A DNA stretch of 64,000 bases from Desertibacillus haloalkaliphilus (GTDB lineage Bacteria; Bacillota; Bacilli; Bacillales; KJ1-10-99), in the NCBI RefSeq assembly GCF_019039105.1, contig NZ_JAHPIV010000003.1, positions 258,666-322,665 on the forward strand, written 5' to 3'. Shown here piece by piece: positions 18,913-27,053 of the stretch (the first letter of the stretch is position 1; each line of letters starts with the position of its first letter). Below the pieces are notes generated by a model. It had not been told where the DNA came from, searched no databases, and was given only the letters and a program-made list of their open reading frames with translations. The translations under genes and the position numbers were made by a program.

Positions 18913-19979
18913 GAGTAGTGCTTTCAGGTTATTATGGCTTTCATAATGTTGGTGATGAGGCGATTTTGTTCTCGATTATTGCTGCGTTAAAAGCCGAACA
19001 GCCGGACATTGAGATCGTTGTTTTATCGAATGATCCTGACTATACGAAAAAAACGTATCAAGTGGAGGCGGTGAATCGCTGGCAGCTAAAAGAAGTGTCA
19101 CAAGCGATCCGTTCAGCCGATGGTGTCATTAGTGGTGGTGGCAGTCTCTTGCAAGATAAAACCGGAAATCGCAGTGTGATTTATTATAGTGGCATTATGA
19201 TGATTGCTCGCGCTTATAAAAAGCCATTTGTCATTTATGCGCAAGGAATTGGACCGGTCGATAAAAAGGTGAACCAGCGAATCACGAAAGTAGCCATATC
19301 AAAAGCAAAGCTCGTCACTGTCCGTGACGAGGCATCTAAGCAATTTTTGAAGGACATTGGCTTGAAAAATGAGGTCAGCGTCGTCCCAGATCCTGTGCTT
19401 GGGATTGATGTTAATACTCGTAGCAGTGACTGGGTTCAAGAGCAGTCACTAAAGCAACCAATGCTTGCCGTTTCTGTTCGCGATTGGCCGAGCAGTGATA
19501 ACTACAAAGAGGCGATCGCTGGAGCGCTTGATCAAGCAGCTGGATTAGGATACAAGGTTGTGTTTGTGCCGATGCATGGCGAACATGATGCCGAGACGTC
19601 CAAGGAAGTTGCAGCGATGATGAGTGCAGAGGCGCTGATTTCACCTCATGACGCTTCGATTGAAGAAAAAATTGCCGTCATTGGCGAATCTGCTATGTTG
19701 GTCGGAATGCGTCTCCATGCGTTAATCTTTGCCGCGGTCGTTGAAACGCCATTTTTAGCGTTATCGTACGACCCAAAAATCGATGCCTTTGCTGACCTTT
19801 GCCAACAACCTGTCGCAGCTGATGTTCATGATCGATTATCAGCTGAAGAGCTGTTTGAAAAAATCAAGCAACACAGTGAGCAACTTGAAGAAGAAAAGCA
19901 AAAGATGAACGTCTATGTAGCACAAGCTAAACAAGAAGCGAAACAAACCGCAGCACGTGCACTTGCATGCTTTCGTTAA
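18909..19979 (+). CDS. csaB: CsaB, polysaccharide pyruvyl transferase
   Basis: 356 aa, ATGA overlap with the previous gene. Motifs: 'GYYGFHNVGDEAIL', 'ADGVISGGGSLLQDKTG', 'YAQGIGPVDKK', 'VSVVPDPVL', 'ESAMLVGMRLHALIFAAVVETPFLALSYDPKI'. CsaB transfers pyruvate from PEP to the secondary wall polysaccharide as a ketal. SLH domains require this ketal for binding (established in B. anthracis). It directly supports the SLH proteins encoded at 4486, 6978 and 54756. Last gene of the operon. Confidence 0.93.
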   Translation: MRVVLSGYYGFHNVGDEAILFSIIAALKAEQPDIEIVVLSNDPDYTKKTYQVEAVNRWQLKEVSQAIRSADGVISGGGSLLQDKTGNRSVIYYSGIMMIARAYKKPFVIYAQGIGPVDKKVNQRITKVAISKAKLVTVRDEASKQFLKDIGLKNEVSVVPDPVLGIDVNTRSSDWVQEQSLKQPMLAVSVRDWPSSDNYKEAIAGALDQAAGLGYKVVFVPMHGEHDAETSKEVAAMMSAEALISPHDASIEEKIAVIGESAMLVGMRLHALIFAAVVETPFLALSYDPKIDAFADLCQQPVAADVHDRLSAEELFEKIKQHSEQLEEEKQKMNVYVAQAKQEAKQTAARALACFR

Positions 19980-19987
19980 TAAATCCT

Positions 19988-20030
19988 ACGCGCCGATTGT
20001 TATCTTAGGATAGCAGCCGGCGCGTTTTTT
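19988..20030 (+). terminator. Terminator of the csaB operon
   Basis: ACGCGCCG and CGGCGCGT arms with an inner ATC/GAT pairing, followed by TTTTT. Confidence 0.9.
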
Positions 20031-20155
20031 ATGTAACATGGTATTTTTCCTAGGAAATGTGAGAGCAACAGTAACTGACATTAAGAAGGTGATCTTTGTA
20101 AAGCACGGGCGGGCAGGAAGTCGAGACCCCTACAAAAGAAGAGGGTGCCAACAAA

Positions 20156-20208
20156 GAGCGTAGTCCCCAAACGGTGCTAACCGTTTGCGGCGACGATAGT
20201 CGACGTAG
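20156..20208 (+). repeat. Inverted repeat flanking tagO, left copy
   Basis: About 53 bp running from GAGCGTAGTCCCCAAACGGTG to GCGGCGACGATAGTCGACGTAG. The reverse complement is found at 21655-21707 with a few differences. Its middle has an AACGGTGCTAACCGTT palindrome. Confidence 0.75.
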
Positions 20209-20416
20209 TGAACCGATGGAGAGTGCGGTAAAAGCCTGCTATTGGCTTTTACAAGCGCTCGCAATCGGGTCACGTAAGGGACAAAGCGGCTTCACTTCAC
20301 TTGATTGGTGAAGATCTCTATCTTCCCTAATTTGATGCGAAGTTCAAAATTGTGTGAAAGTGTGTAGATGGAGTGAATTTATGTAAAAAAGAATATTCAA
20401 GATATCAAGTCTATGA

Positions 20417-20422
20417 TATAAT
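20417..20422 (+). promoter_or_regulatory. Possible -10 of the tagO promoter
   Basis: TATAAT about 90 nt upstream of the tagO start; the region 17 nt upstream (TATTCA/ATATTC) matches -35 poorly. Confidence 0.35.
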
Positions 20423-20511
20423 CCTATCTGTGCTAGATTGAGAGCAAGTCCAATTTTTTTATAAATAAAAACTAAACTTTTGGGAAAAGGTAATGAAAAG
20501 GGAGGGTCAAT

Positions 20512-21558
20512 ATGCAGTACGTTTTGACGTTATTGATCTGTTTTTTATGTGCATTGTTTATTACACCTGTAGTTAGAAAATTTGCCATCAAAATTGGTGC
20601 GACAGATAAGCCAAACGAACGAAAAGTTCACCAAAAATTAATGGCGCGCCTTGGTGGTCTAGCGATATATATTAGCTTTTTACTCGGTATTGTCATTTTG
20701 CAGCCGGAAAGTACGTACACGATTCCGATTCTAATCGGTGGTTTCATTATTATTGTGACCGGATTTTTGGATGATATGATGGAGTTATCAGCGAAATGGA
20801 AACTGTTCGGGCAGATCCTTGCAGCAGTTGTCGTGATCATTGGCGGGGTTCAAGTTCAGTTTATTAACTTGCCATTTGAAAACCAACTTCATCTTGGCTG
20901 GTTCAGCATTCCGATTACGTTATTATGGATCATCGGGATTACGAACGCGATTAACTTAATCGACGGTCTTGATGGGCTAGCTGCTGGAGTGTCTTCGATT
21001 GTCTTAATTACGATTACGGCGATGGCGATGTTAGATGGAAACTTATTTATCGTTGCCCTCGGTACGATCTTACTTGGAAGTACGCTTGGATTTTTAGTGC
21101 ATAACTTTAATCCAGCAAAAATTTTCATGGGCGATACGGGTGCGTTATTTTTAGGGTTTATGATTGCCGTGATTTCGTTGCTCGGATTTAAAAATGTTAC
21201 GGTGTTCTCGTTATTAATCCCAGTCATCATCTTAGCCGTTCCGATTTCAGATACGTTCTTTGCAATCATTCGTCGTATCGTGAACAAAAAGCCGTTATCG
21301 GCGCCGGATAAATCACATTTACACCATTGCTTATTACGTCTTGGTTTCTCGCATAAAAAGACGGTCTTACTTATCTATGCAATGAGTGCATTTTTCGGAC
21401 TGGCGGCTGTCCTACTTACGCAATCAACATTATGGGTATCACTACTGATTATTACAATCATATTAGTAGCGATTGAATTGATTGTTGAGCTTGTTGGCTT
21501 AGTCAGTACGAAATATCAACCGATGTTGAATTTTTTCCGCCGCATTGCGCGGATGTAA
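20512..21558 (+). CDS. tagO: TagO/WecA-type undecaprenyl-phosphate GlcNAc-1-phosphate transferase
   Basis: 348 aa, ATG at 20512 after GGGAGGG. About eleven membrane segments. Family motifs: 'DKPNERKVH' near the N-terminus, 'GFLDD' and 'NAINLIDGLDGLAAG' (metal-binding Asp residues), 'FMGDTGALFLGF', and 'DKSHLHHCLLRLG' (His motif). It makes the first lipid-linked intermediate, Und-PP-GlcNAc, for teichoic acid or secondary wall polymer. In B. subtilis tagO lies near the LCP gene and degSU, as here. It could feed the TagA-type enzyme at 14641. The gene is bounded by inverted repeats. Confidence 0.92.
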   Translation: MQYVLTLLICFLCALFITPVVRKFAIKIGATDKPNERKVHQKLMARLGGLAIYISFLLGIVILQPESTYTIPILIGGFIIIVTGFLDDMMELSAKWKLFGQILAAVVVIIGGVQVQFINLPFENQLHLGWFSIPITLLWIIGITNAINLIDGLDGLAAGVSSIVLITITAMAMLDGNLFIVALGTILLGSTLGFLVHNFNPAKIFMGDTGALFLGFMIAVISLLGFKNVTVFSLLIPVIILAVPISDTFFAIIRRIVNKKPLSAPDKSHLHHCLLRLGFSHKKTVLLIYAMSAFFGLAAVLLTQSTLWVSLLIITIILVAIELIVELVGLVSTKYQPMLNFFRRIARM

Positions 21559-21574
21559 TGAAATAAGTATCTTT

Positions 21575-21616
21575 GAAAGGGACCCCTCCTCCTGTTGGTG
21601 GGGTCTCTTTTTTTTG
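21575..21616 (+). terminator. Terminator of tagO
   Basis: AAGGGACCCC and GGGGTCTCTT form the stem, followed by a run of eight or more T's. Confidence 0.9.
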
Positions 21617-21626
21617 CCCTTTTGGG

Positions 21627-21639
21627 GGTGCCTGGCACC
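21627..21639. repeat. GGTGCC-T-GGCACC palindrome
   Basis: Perfect 13-nt core with central T. One of about nine cores of this type in the window, often paired head to head. Confidence 0.8.
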
Positions 21640-21654
21640 TTAGTTTTGTCTTCT

Positions 21655-21707
21655 CTACGTCGACTATCGTCGCCGCAAACGTTGGCACCGTTTTGGGACT
21701 CGCTACA
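21655..21707 (-). repeat. Inverted repeat flanking tagO, right copy
   Basis: Reverse complement of 20156-20208 with several substitutions, running from CTACGTCGACTATCGTCGCC to TTTTGGGACTCGC. It follows the tagO terminator. Confidence 0.75.
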
Positions 21708-21714
21708 CTCATAG

Positions 21715-21752
21715 TTGGTGCCTGGCACCCCAACAACGGTGCCAGGCACCAA
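21715..21752. repeat. Paired GGTGCCTGGCACC palindromes forming a hairpin
   Basis: TTGGTGCCTGGCACC (21715-21729) and GGTGCCAGGCACCAA (21738-21752) are inverted around an 8-nt loop, so each core is self-complementary and the two also pair with each other. It lies in the gap before the FAD oxidoreductase gene. Confidence 0.8.
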
Positions 21753-21840
21753 CATCTGCACCAACATCTTTCATTGTTTAACTTTGGAGGAAGAGGATCA
21801 AAATATTGGTAAATTGATTTTGATCGGGGGTTGGAGTGAA

Positions 21841-23694
21841 ATGAGGGGTAAAGCGTTCCTTATAATTTTCCTTTTGGTAGCGACTGTTGGTATTTATAGT
21901 ATTGTCTATGCGAACGGAAGTGTTGAGCAGTCACAGGTTCAAGAGCGATATGATGTTGTTGTTATCGGTGGTGAGCCAGAAGGGGTGGCAGCAGCGGTTG
22001 CGGCAGCTCGTAATGGGGCAAAGACGTTACTTGTTGAAGATCGTGAAGCGCTAGGTGGCTTGATGACGTTAGGGATGCTCAATTATTTAGATACATACAG
22101 TGGCGTTGATGGAAAGCCTGGTGTTGCTGGACTATTTGCTGAGTGGCATGAGCAAGTTGGTGGGAAACAAGCCTTTTCAATCGATGAGTCGAAAGAAGCT
22201 TTTTTGTCACTCGTTGAAAATGAAGAGAACTTGTCATTAGCCTTACAAACCAACTTTATTGACGTTATAAAAACCAACGATGGCAAGACTGTCGTTGGGG
22301 CGAAATTACGAACGCAGGAAGGCACAGAGGTTAACGTTTATGCAGATCGTTTTATTGATGCGACTCAAGATGCCGATTTTGCGGCTTTTGCTGGTGCTCA
22401 TTATTTTGTCGGCGGTGAAGATATTCTTGAAGATGAGCGTGTCATGGGCGTGACACTTATGATCCACCTAAGAGGAGTCGATTGGGGGAGAGTGAAGGAA
22501 ACAGCGAGAGCTGAAACTTTCGGTGTGGCACAAGTAACAGAAGACGTTGCCTGGGGTTTTAGTGACTTGCACGATAGGTATGAACCAACGGAAGAAAATA
22601 CACGTTTACGAGGGTTAAACCTTGTTAAAGTTGGTGATGAAGAGGATGCCGACTATTATATTAATGCTTTACAGATCTTTGGTGTCAATGTATTTGATCA
22701 ACAAGCAATTGAAAAGGCGATTGAAAAAGGGAAACGTGAAACCGAAGCGATTGTTAGCTACTTACAGGAGGAGTTCCCCGGGTTTGAGCAAGCCGATATA
22801 GCAAGCTTTCCGAACGAATTGTATGTTCGTGAATCAAGGCACATCCTAGCTGAGTATCAGCTACCGATGGCTGATGTTTGGACGAACCGTGACCATTGGG
22901 ATGGGATCGCTTATGGCGGTTATCCAGTCGATGTACAGGCAACATCCGTTCATGATTTCGGCTATATATTAGCCAACCCGAGGCAATATGCGATTCCTTT
23001 TCGCTCACTCGTTCCACTAGACATTGAGGGAGTAATTGTCGTCGGACGCTCTGCCGGTTACTCATCAGTCGCAGCAGGAAGTGCGCGCGTGATCCCTACA
23101 GGAATGGCAGTCGGTGAAGCGGGTGGTGTAGCTACCGCGCTTTCTATCGAGCAAGGGGTCAGTTATCGTCAGTTAGCCTATGATAAAGGATTAGTAACTA
23201 AATTACAAACCCGTCTGAAAAAACAAGGGGCGAAGCTAGGGCAATTTGAGGTCGATTACCCGTACCAAGGGGAATGGTATGATGAAGCTGTGCAATCTTT
23301 AATCAATCTTGGTTTACTCGTTGGAGGTTATGATAATGATCTTGGCGTTGATGAGGAGCTAACAGTAAAGCATTTCAAACAGACGCTGCTTCTAAACGGG
23401 TTGAAGCGTACGAATCTTGATGCGTATGATCAATATAAACAATCGATTGAAGCGGTTTTTGGAGATACGTTAGCCAATGACGCGACTCTATCACGTGATC
23501 AGCTGGCCGAGGATTTATTAGAAATTTTTGTTCCTCACACTCGAGTGAATGATCAGCCTTGGCAGCAGGCCTATGAAGAGGGTCTCATTGATGAGGAGTT
23601 ATATAAGCGCGTACAAGAAGATCGTGTGCTGTTACGAAAGGAAGGTATCTACTTAGTAACAACTATAATAAATGATAGGAGAGAGGGTGCCTGA
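21841..23694 (+). CDS. Exported FAD-dependent oxidoreductase with an SLH-like C-terminal segment
   Basis: 617 aa. ATG at 21841 is preferred; the longer frame translates palindromic repeats. Residues 1-25 form a signal peptide or anchor. FAD-binding region: 'YDVVVIGGEPEGVAAAVAAARNGAKTLLVEDREALGGLMTLG', then 'DATQDADFAAFAGAHYFVGGED' and 'GVIVVGRSAGYSSVAAGSARVIPTGMAVGEAGGVAT' (FAD_oxidored family). The C-terminal about 130 residues contain 'WYDEAVQSLINLGLLVGGYDNDLGVDEELTVKHF', which resembles a degenerate SLH repeat. The substrate is not predictable. The last residues and stop codon (REGA-stop) lie inside a palindromic terminator. Confidence 0.85.
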   Translation: MRGKAFLIIFLLVATVGIYSIVYANGSVEQSQVQERYDVVVIGGEPEGVAAAVAAARNGAKTLLVEDREALGGLMTLGMLNYLDTYSGVDGKPGVAGLFAEWHEQVGGKQAFSIDESKEAFLSLVENEENLSLALQTNFIDVIKTNDGKTVVGAKLRTQEGTEVNVYADRFIDATQDADFAAFAGAHYFVGGEDILEDERVMGVTLMIHLRGVDWGRVKETARAETFGVAQVTEDVAWGFSDLHDRYEPTEENTRLRGLNLVKVGDEEDADYYINALQIFGVNVFDQQAIEKAIEKGKRETEAIVSYLQEEFPGFEQADIASFPNELYVRESRHILAEYQLPMADVWTNRDHWDGIAYGGYPVDVQATSVHDFGYILANPRQYAIPFRSLVPLDIEGVIVVGRSAGYSSVAAGSARVIPTGMAVGEAGGVATALSIEQGVSYRQLAYDKGLVTKLQTRLKKQGAKLGQFEVDYPYQGEWYDEAVQSLINLGLLVGGYDNDLGVDEELTVKHFKQTLLLNGLKRTNLDAYDQYKQSIEAVFGDTLANDATLSRDQLAEDLLEIFVPHTRVNDQPWQQAYEEGLIDEELYKRVQEDRVLLRKEGIYLVTTIINDRREGA

Positions 23695-23721
23695 CACTAT
23701 GGTGTCAGGCACCCTCTTTTA
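23682..23721 (+). terminator. Palindrome-derived terminator overlapping the oxidoreductase stop codon
   Basis: AGAGGGTGCCTGACAC and GTGTCAGGCACCCTCT form a perfect 16-bp stem with a 4-nt loop followed by TTTT. The TGA stop codon (23692-23694) is inside the left arm. Confidence 0.85.
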
Positions 23722-23821
23722 ACCATTCTTGTCGAATAAACCATAATTGAATGCATGTTTAGAGTGTAACTAGAGTACACTTTTTATAAGCTTGTTTTAT
23801 TCTTCAAGGGAGTTGAACACT

Positions 23822-25657
23822 ATGGTAGAAAACAGGTTGTCGTTTTTATACAGTCATTTTTTCTACTTCCTTATCACGTTGTGGGCGAAAATTTTTTTCA
23901 TGCGTTTGTTGATTTTTGAAGATCAATACCCATTTTACGCTCTGTTATTTGAAATGCCAGTCATCGTATTGCTTTTTCTGATGATTGAAGTAAGTACAGA
24001 TAAATGGAAAACATTCGTTTATTATGTCACCAACTTTATCGTTACGACAGCTTTGTTATCCCTGGTTGTTTATTATCACTTTTTTGAAACGATTCCATCG
24101 ATCTATACTCTTAGTAACATCAATCAACTCGGGGCCATACAGGACACGATTATGGCATCTGTTAATCCAATCTATTTGTTATTTTACCTCGATTTTATTT
24201 TATTGGTTTTATTCTATCTTGTCGGTAAGTATCCGTTAACGAACAACATAACGTTTGCAAAAATCCCACTTGTTATCACTGCATCGGTTGCCTTTGTGAT
24301 CATGATTGGAAATAGCATTGGTGTGACGACCGATTATATTTTAAACCCAATAGAAGTTTCTAGGTCAAGTGGTGTCTTTACGTATCAATGGGTAGCTGCA
24401 CAAAACCAAATTGAACGTAAGCATAGTGAGGACGACATCACGATGAAATCGGTCCAACAGTTAAAAACTGTTAATCAAGTGAGTGAACCTGATTACTTTG
24501 GTTTGGCCGAAGATAAACATATCATTATGATACAATTTGAAGCGTTGCAACAGTTTGTGCTTCATCAAACAATTAACGGTCAAGAGATTACACCTACTTT
24601 AAATCAATTAACAAATAAGGGCGTTTATTTTCCAAACTTCTATCAACAAATTGGTGCTGGGAATACCTCTGACGCTGAATTTATTGCAAATACTAGCCTT
24701 TATCCGCCTGGTGGTGAAAGCGCATCGGCAGCTTACGGAAAAAAGGAAATCCCAAGCCTTCCACGTTTGTTGGAGGGATATGACACATTGACATTCCATG
24801 CTAATGATATTTCCTTCTGGGATCGTGATCAACTGTATGAAGCTCTTGGGTTTGATTCGTATTATGACAGTGATTTTTTTGGTGAGGAGGACGTCATTGG
24901 GATTGGACCATCCGATGACATTCTTTTTCAAAAGGGTTTTGAAGTATTACTTGAACGGCACGAGCAAAATAAAAAATTTTATAGCCAGTTTGTCACATTA
25001 TCAAGCCATCATCCCTTCAACATCCCTGAACGAAAAGAAAAATTTCCACTCCCTGCCGATGTTGAAGGAAGTTATATCGGTAACTATCTACAATCCATTC
25101 ATTATACAGATGCTGCGATCGGTCGTTTTCTGGAAAAATTAAAGCAGTATGAACTTATGGATGAGATACTGCTTGTGATTTATGGTGATCATTTTGGATT
25201 AGCAGAGGGTGATTTAAAAGAAAACGATCAGGAACTCTTAACAACACTTATTGGTCACGAATATCATAAGCTTGATAAATACAATGTTCCTTTTATCATT
25301 TATTCATCTGAAATTAATGAGGGAAAGAAAGTGGACATTCTTGGAGGGCAAATAGATATTTTACCGACAGTTGCGAACGTTATCGGACATGAACTTGATG
25401 ACTTCCTTCACTTCGGACAAGACCTGATCAATTCGAAGACCAATCTAATTACAATGAATTATTACCTCCCGCCAGGATCATTTTTAACAGATGAACTTTA
25501 TTTCGTTCCCGAAAATGGGTTTGAAGACGGTAAACTGCTAAATTTCCAAAGTCGGACGAGGATCAATGAAATGAGTGAATACGAACACTTATACAAACGT
25601 TCACTTGAATTGCTTAAAGCCTCTGACCGTTATGTGCGAAGCTTACCCGAGCGTTAA
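23822..25657 (+). CDS. LtaS-type lipoteichoic acid synthase family protein
   Basis: 611 aa. ATG at 23822 follows AAGGGAGTTGAAC; an upstream in-frame start precedes the ribosome site. Five N-terminal membrane segments (to about residue 175), then an extracellular sulfatase-fold domain. Motifs: 'IIMIQFEALQQF' (metal Glu), 'GAGNTSDAEFIANTSLYP' with the probable nucleophile Thr in 'GNTSD', 'FVTLSSHHPF' and 'VIYGDHFG' (metal Asp/His). The family transfers glycerophosphate from phosphatidylglycerol. Divergence from canonical LtaS leaves open a primase or paralog role. A palindromic hairpin begins directly after the stop codon. Confidence 0.87.
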   Translation: MVENRLSFLYSHFFYFLITLWAKIFFMRLLIFEDQYPFYALLFEMPVIVLLFLMIEVSTDKWKTFVYYVTNFIVTTALLSLVVYYHFFETIPSIYTLSNINQLGAIQDTIMASVNPIYLLFYLDFILLVLFYLVGKYPLTNNITFAKIPLVITASVAFVIMIGNSIGVTTDYILNPIEVSRSSGVFTYQWVAAQNQIERKHSEDDITMKSVQQLKTVNQVSEPDYFGLAEDKHIIMIQFEALQQFVLHQTINGQEITPTLNQLTNKGVYFPNFYQQIGAGNTSDAEFIANTSLYPPGGESASAAYGKKEIPSLPRLLEGYDTLTFHANDISFWDRDQLYEALGFDSYYDSDFFGEEDVIGIGPSDDILFQKGFEVLLERHEQNKKFYSQFVTLSSHHPFNIPERKEKFPLPADVEGSYIGNYLQSIHYTDAAIGRFLEKLKQYELMDEILLVIYGDHFGLAEGDLKENDQELLTTLIGHEYHKLDKYNVPFIIYSSEINEGKKVDILGGQIDILPTVANVIGHELDDFLHFGQDLINSKTNLITMNYYLPPGSFLTDELYFVPENGFEDGKLLNFQSRTRINEMSEYEHLYKRSLELLKASDRYVRSLPER

Positions 25658-25699
25658 AGAAATGGTGCCAGGCACCCATCATTTCTTGGCACCATTTCT
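25658..25699 (+). terminator. Palindromic hairpin directly after the LtaS-type gene
   Basis: AGAAATGGTGCCA and TGGCACCATTTCT form a perfect 13-bp stem starting at the first base after TAA. It embeds a GGTGCCAGGCACC core (25664-25676). No T run follows, so termination strength is uncertain. Confidence 0.6.
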
Positions 25700-25703
25700 G
25701 GGC

Positions 25704-25792
25704 AATGAGCGGAGTAGCTACCTTTTTTGAAAGTCCTACGATGAGTGGGTTTCTCATCGTAGGACGAGTCGCGGACGAAGCCATTGCCGTCC
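25704..25792. repeat. REP-like unit with long inner hairpin
   Basis: Outer arms GGCAATGAGCGGAGTAGC and GAAGCCATTGCC. The inner hairpin is GTCCTACGATGAG paired with CTCATCGTAGGAC around TGGGTTT. Same architecture as 29905-29995 and 63826-63907. Confidence 0.75.
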
Positions 25793-25827
25793 TTTCATCA
25801 TACTTGAGATATCCACAGAGGTGGTGC

Positions 25828-25875
25828 TTTTTTTGGTGCCAGGCACCAGCACTACGGTGCCTGGCACCAAAAAAA
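25828..25875. repeat. Paired GGTGCC palindromes with T/A-extended arms
   Basis: TTTTTTTGGTGCCAGGCACC and GGTGCCTGGCACCAAAAAAA form a 20-bp perfect stem around AGCACTAC. Both arms contain complete 13-nt cores. Confidence 0.8.
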
Positions 25876-25884
25876 TGGCATCAA

Positions 25885-25924
25885 AAAAGGTGATTGAAGA
25901 GGCCTGCCTCTTTCAATCACCTTT
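25885..25924 (-). terminator. Terminator of the LCP gene
   Basis: AAAGGTGATTGAAGAGG and CCTCTTTCAATCACCTTT arms with a short loop. On the minus strand it ends in a T run. It is 16 nt past the LCP stop codon. Confidence 0.9.
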
Positions 25925-25940
25925 GATTTATCCTTTTGCT

Positions 25941-26906
25941 TTAGTTGTCTAAGCCTAAATGGTTGCGGAATTCATTTGATAATTCACGAATGGATTCGTC
26001 GTGAGGATCGTAGTAATAAATTCCACCAATGCGTCGGTCGCTTCCTTCAATGCTGAGTGACTCAATCTCATTTAAGGCACCGGCATAGTTGTGAAGTGAA
26101 ATCAAGTTTCCGAAGCTCAAGTTCATCGAAATATGATTCTCGATACTATCTAACACGTCACCATAGCTTGAGATTGATGATAATGACGCCCCTTTATTAA
26201 TGATCCCTTTGATGATTTGTTGCTGACGCTCACCGCGTCCGATATCACCGCGTGGATCAGACTTACGCATTCGTGCATAAGCAAGAGCTTCCTCACCATC
26301 AAGCGTTTGTAAGCCTTCTTCAATCGTAATGGCATCAAAGTTGTCATAGCTATCCATCTCGGTAAAACCAAATGGAACGTCAACCTCAACCCCATCAAGG
26401 GCATCTACGATCTCAATAAATGCCTGGAAGTTTAATTTAACATAATAGTCAACGGGAATATCAAACAATGACTCGACGGTTTCAACCGCTAAGTCCAATC
26501 CGCCAAACGCGTGGGCATGATTAATCTTATCCTTATTGGATCGCCCTGGAATCTCAACACGTGTATCTCGTGGAATACTTGTCATTTTAATCGACGATTC
26601 CTCTTTATTAAATGTTGCTAAAATCATCGCATCGGTTCGTCCGCTTAAATCACCATCACGATCATCGACACCTAAAAAAAGGACGGAAATATTATCTTTA
26701 CTCGGAGATACGGCCTCTTGACGCATCTCTGATTTATCTCCACGTTCTAATTCTTGGTTGGCACCAGAGGTTACATCTGCAAGCTTAAAGACGAAGTACC
26801 CAGCAGCACCGCCAAGGATAATAAAAGAAAGCACGCCGATCACGACAAATGTTTTCAAAATTCGACGCAGCCGTCTCTTTTTACGTTCAAGTCTCGATCT
26901 TGACAT
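25941..26906 (-). CDS. LytR-CpsA-Psr (LCP) family wall-polymer ligase
   Basis: 321 aa, ATG at 26906 after AAGAGGAG. Basic N-terminus, one membrane segment (about 18-38), then the extracellular LCP domain: 'ISVLFLGVDDRDGDLSGRTDAMILATFN', 'MTSIPRDTRVEIPGRSNKDKINHAHAFGG', 'DALDGVEVDVPFGF', 'GEEALAYARMRKSDPRGDIGRGERQQQII'. The Asp and Arg residues of these motifs bind the polyprenyl pyrophosphate. LCP proteins transfer lipid-linked teichoic acid or secondary wall polymer to peptidoglycan. In B. subtilis an LCP gene (yvhJ/tagV) sits at this place near tagO and degSU. It likely attaches the CsaB-modified polymer. Confidence 0.92.
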   Translation of the reverse strand: MSRSRLERKKRRLRRILKTFVVIGVLSFIILGGAAGYFVFKLADVTSGANQELERGDKSEMRQEAVSPSKDNISVLFLGVDDRDGDLSGRTDAMILATFNKEESSIKMTSIPRDTRVEIPGRSNKDKINHAHAFGGLDLAVETVESLFDIPVDYYVKLNFQAFIEIVDALDGVEVDVPFGFTEMDSYDNFDAITIEEGLQTLDGEEALAYARMRKSDPRGDIGRGERQQQIIKGIINKGASLSSISSYGDVLDSIENHISMNLSFGNLISLHNYAGALNEIESLSIEGSDRRIGGIYYYDPHDESIRELSNEFRNHLGLDN

Positions 26907-27053
26907 CGATTAACTCCTCTTTTCTTTTAGAATAGCATAGATGTTGTAGATTGGTAGACTACATATCTATCCTATTTTAGCCCAAACGACATTAGCACGT
27001 AAATAGTAGAGTTATGGATAGCTGCGATAACTTTGTGTCAAAATAGGGAACAA

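Larger units (their letters stand above)
20031..20511. other. Long leader/intergenic region before tagO
   Basis: About 480 bp without a gene. It contains the left inverted repeat of the pair flanking tagO (20156-20208), a perfect hairpin GTAAAAGCC/GGCTTTTAC (20230-20254 region), and a -10-like TATAAT at 20417-20422 with a weak -35. Confidence 0.5.

Noticed and set aside
21573..21840. Open frames through the palindromic region before the oxidoreductase
   Set aside because: They translate inverted repeats on both strands (for example PGTPTTVPGT) and have no ribosome sites.
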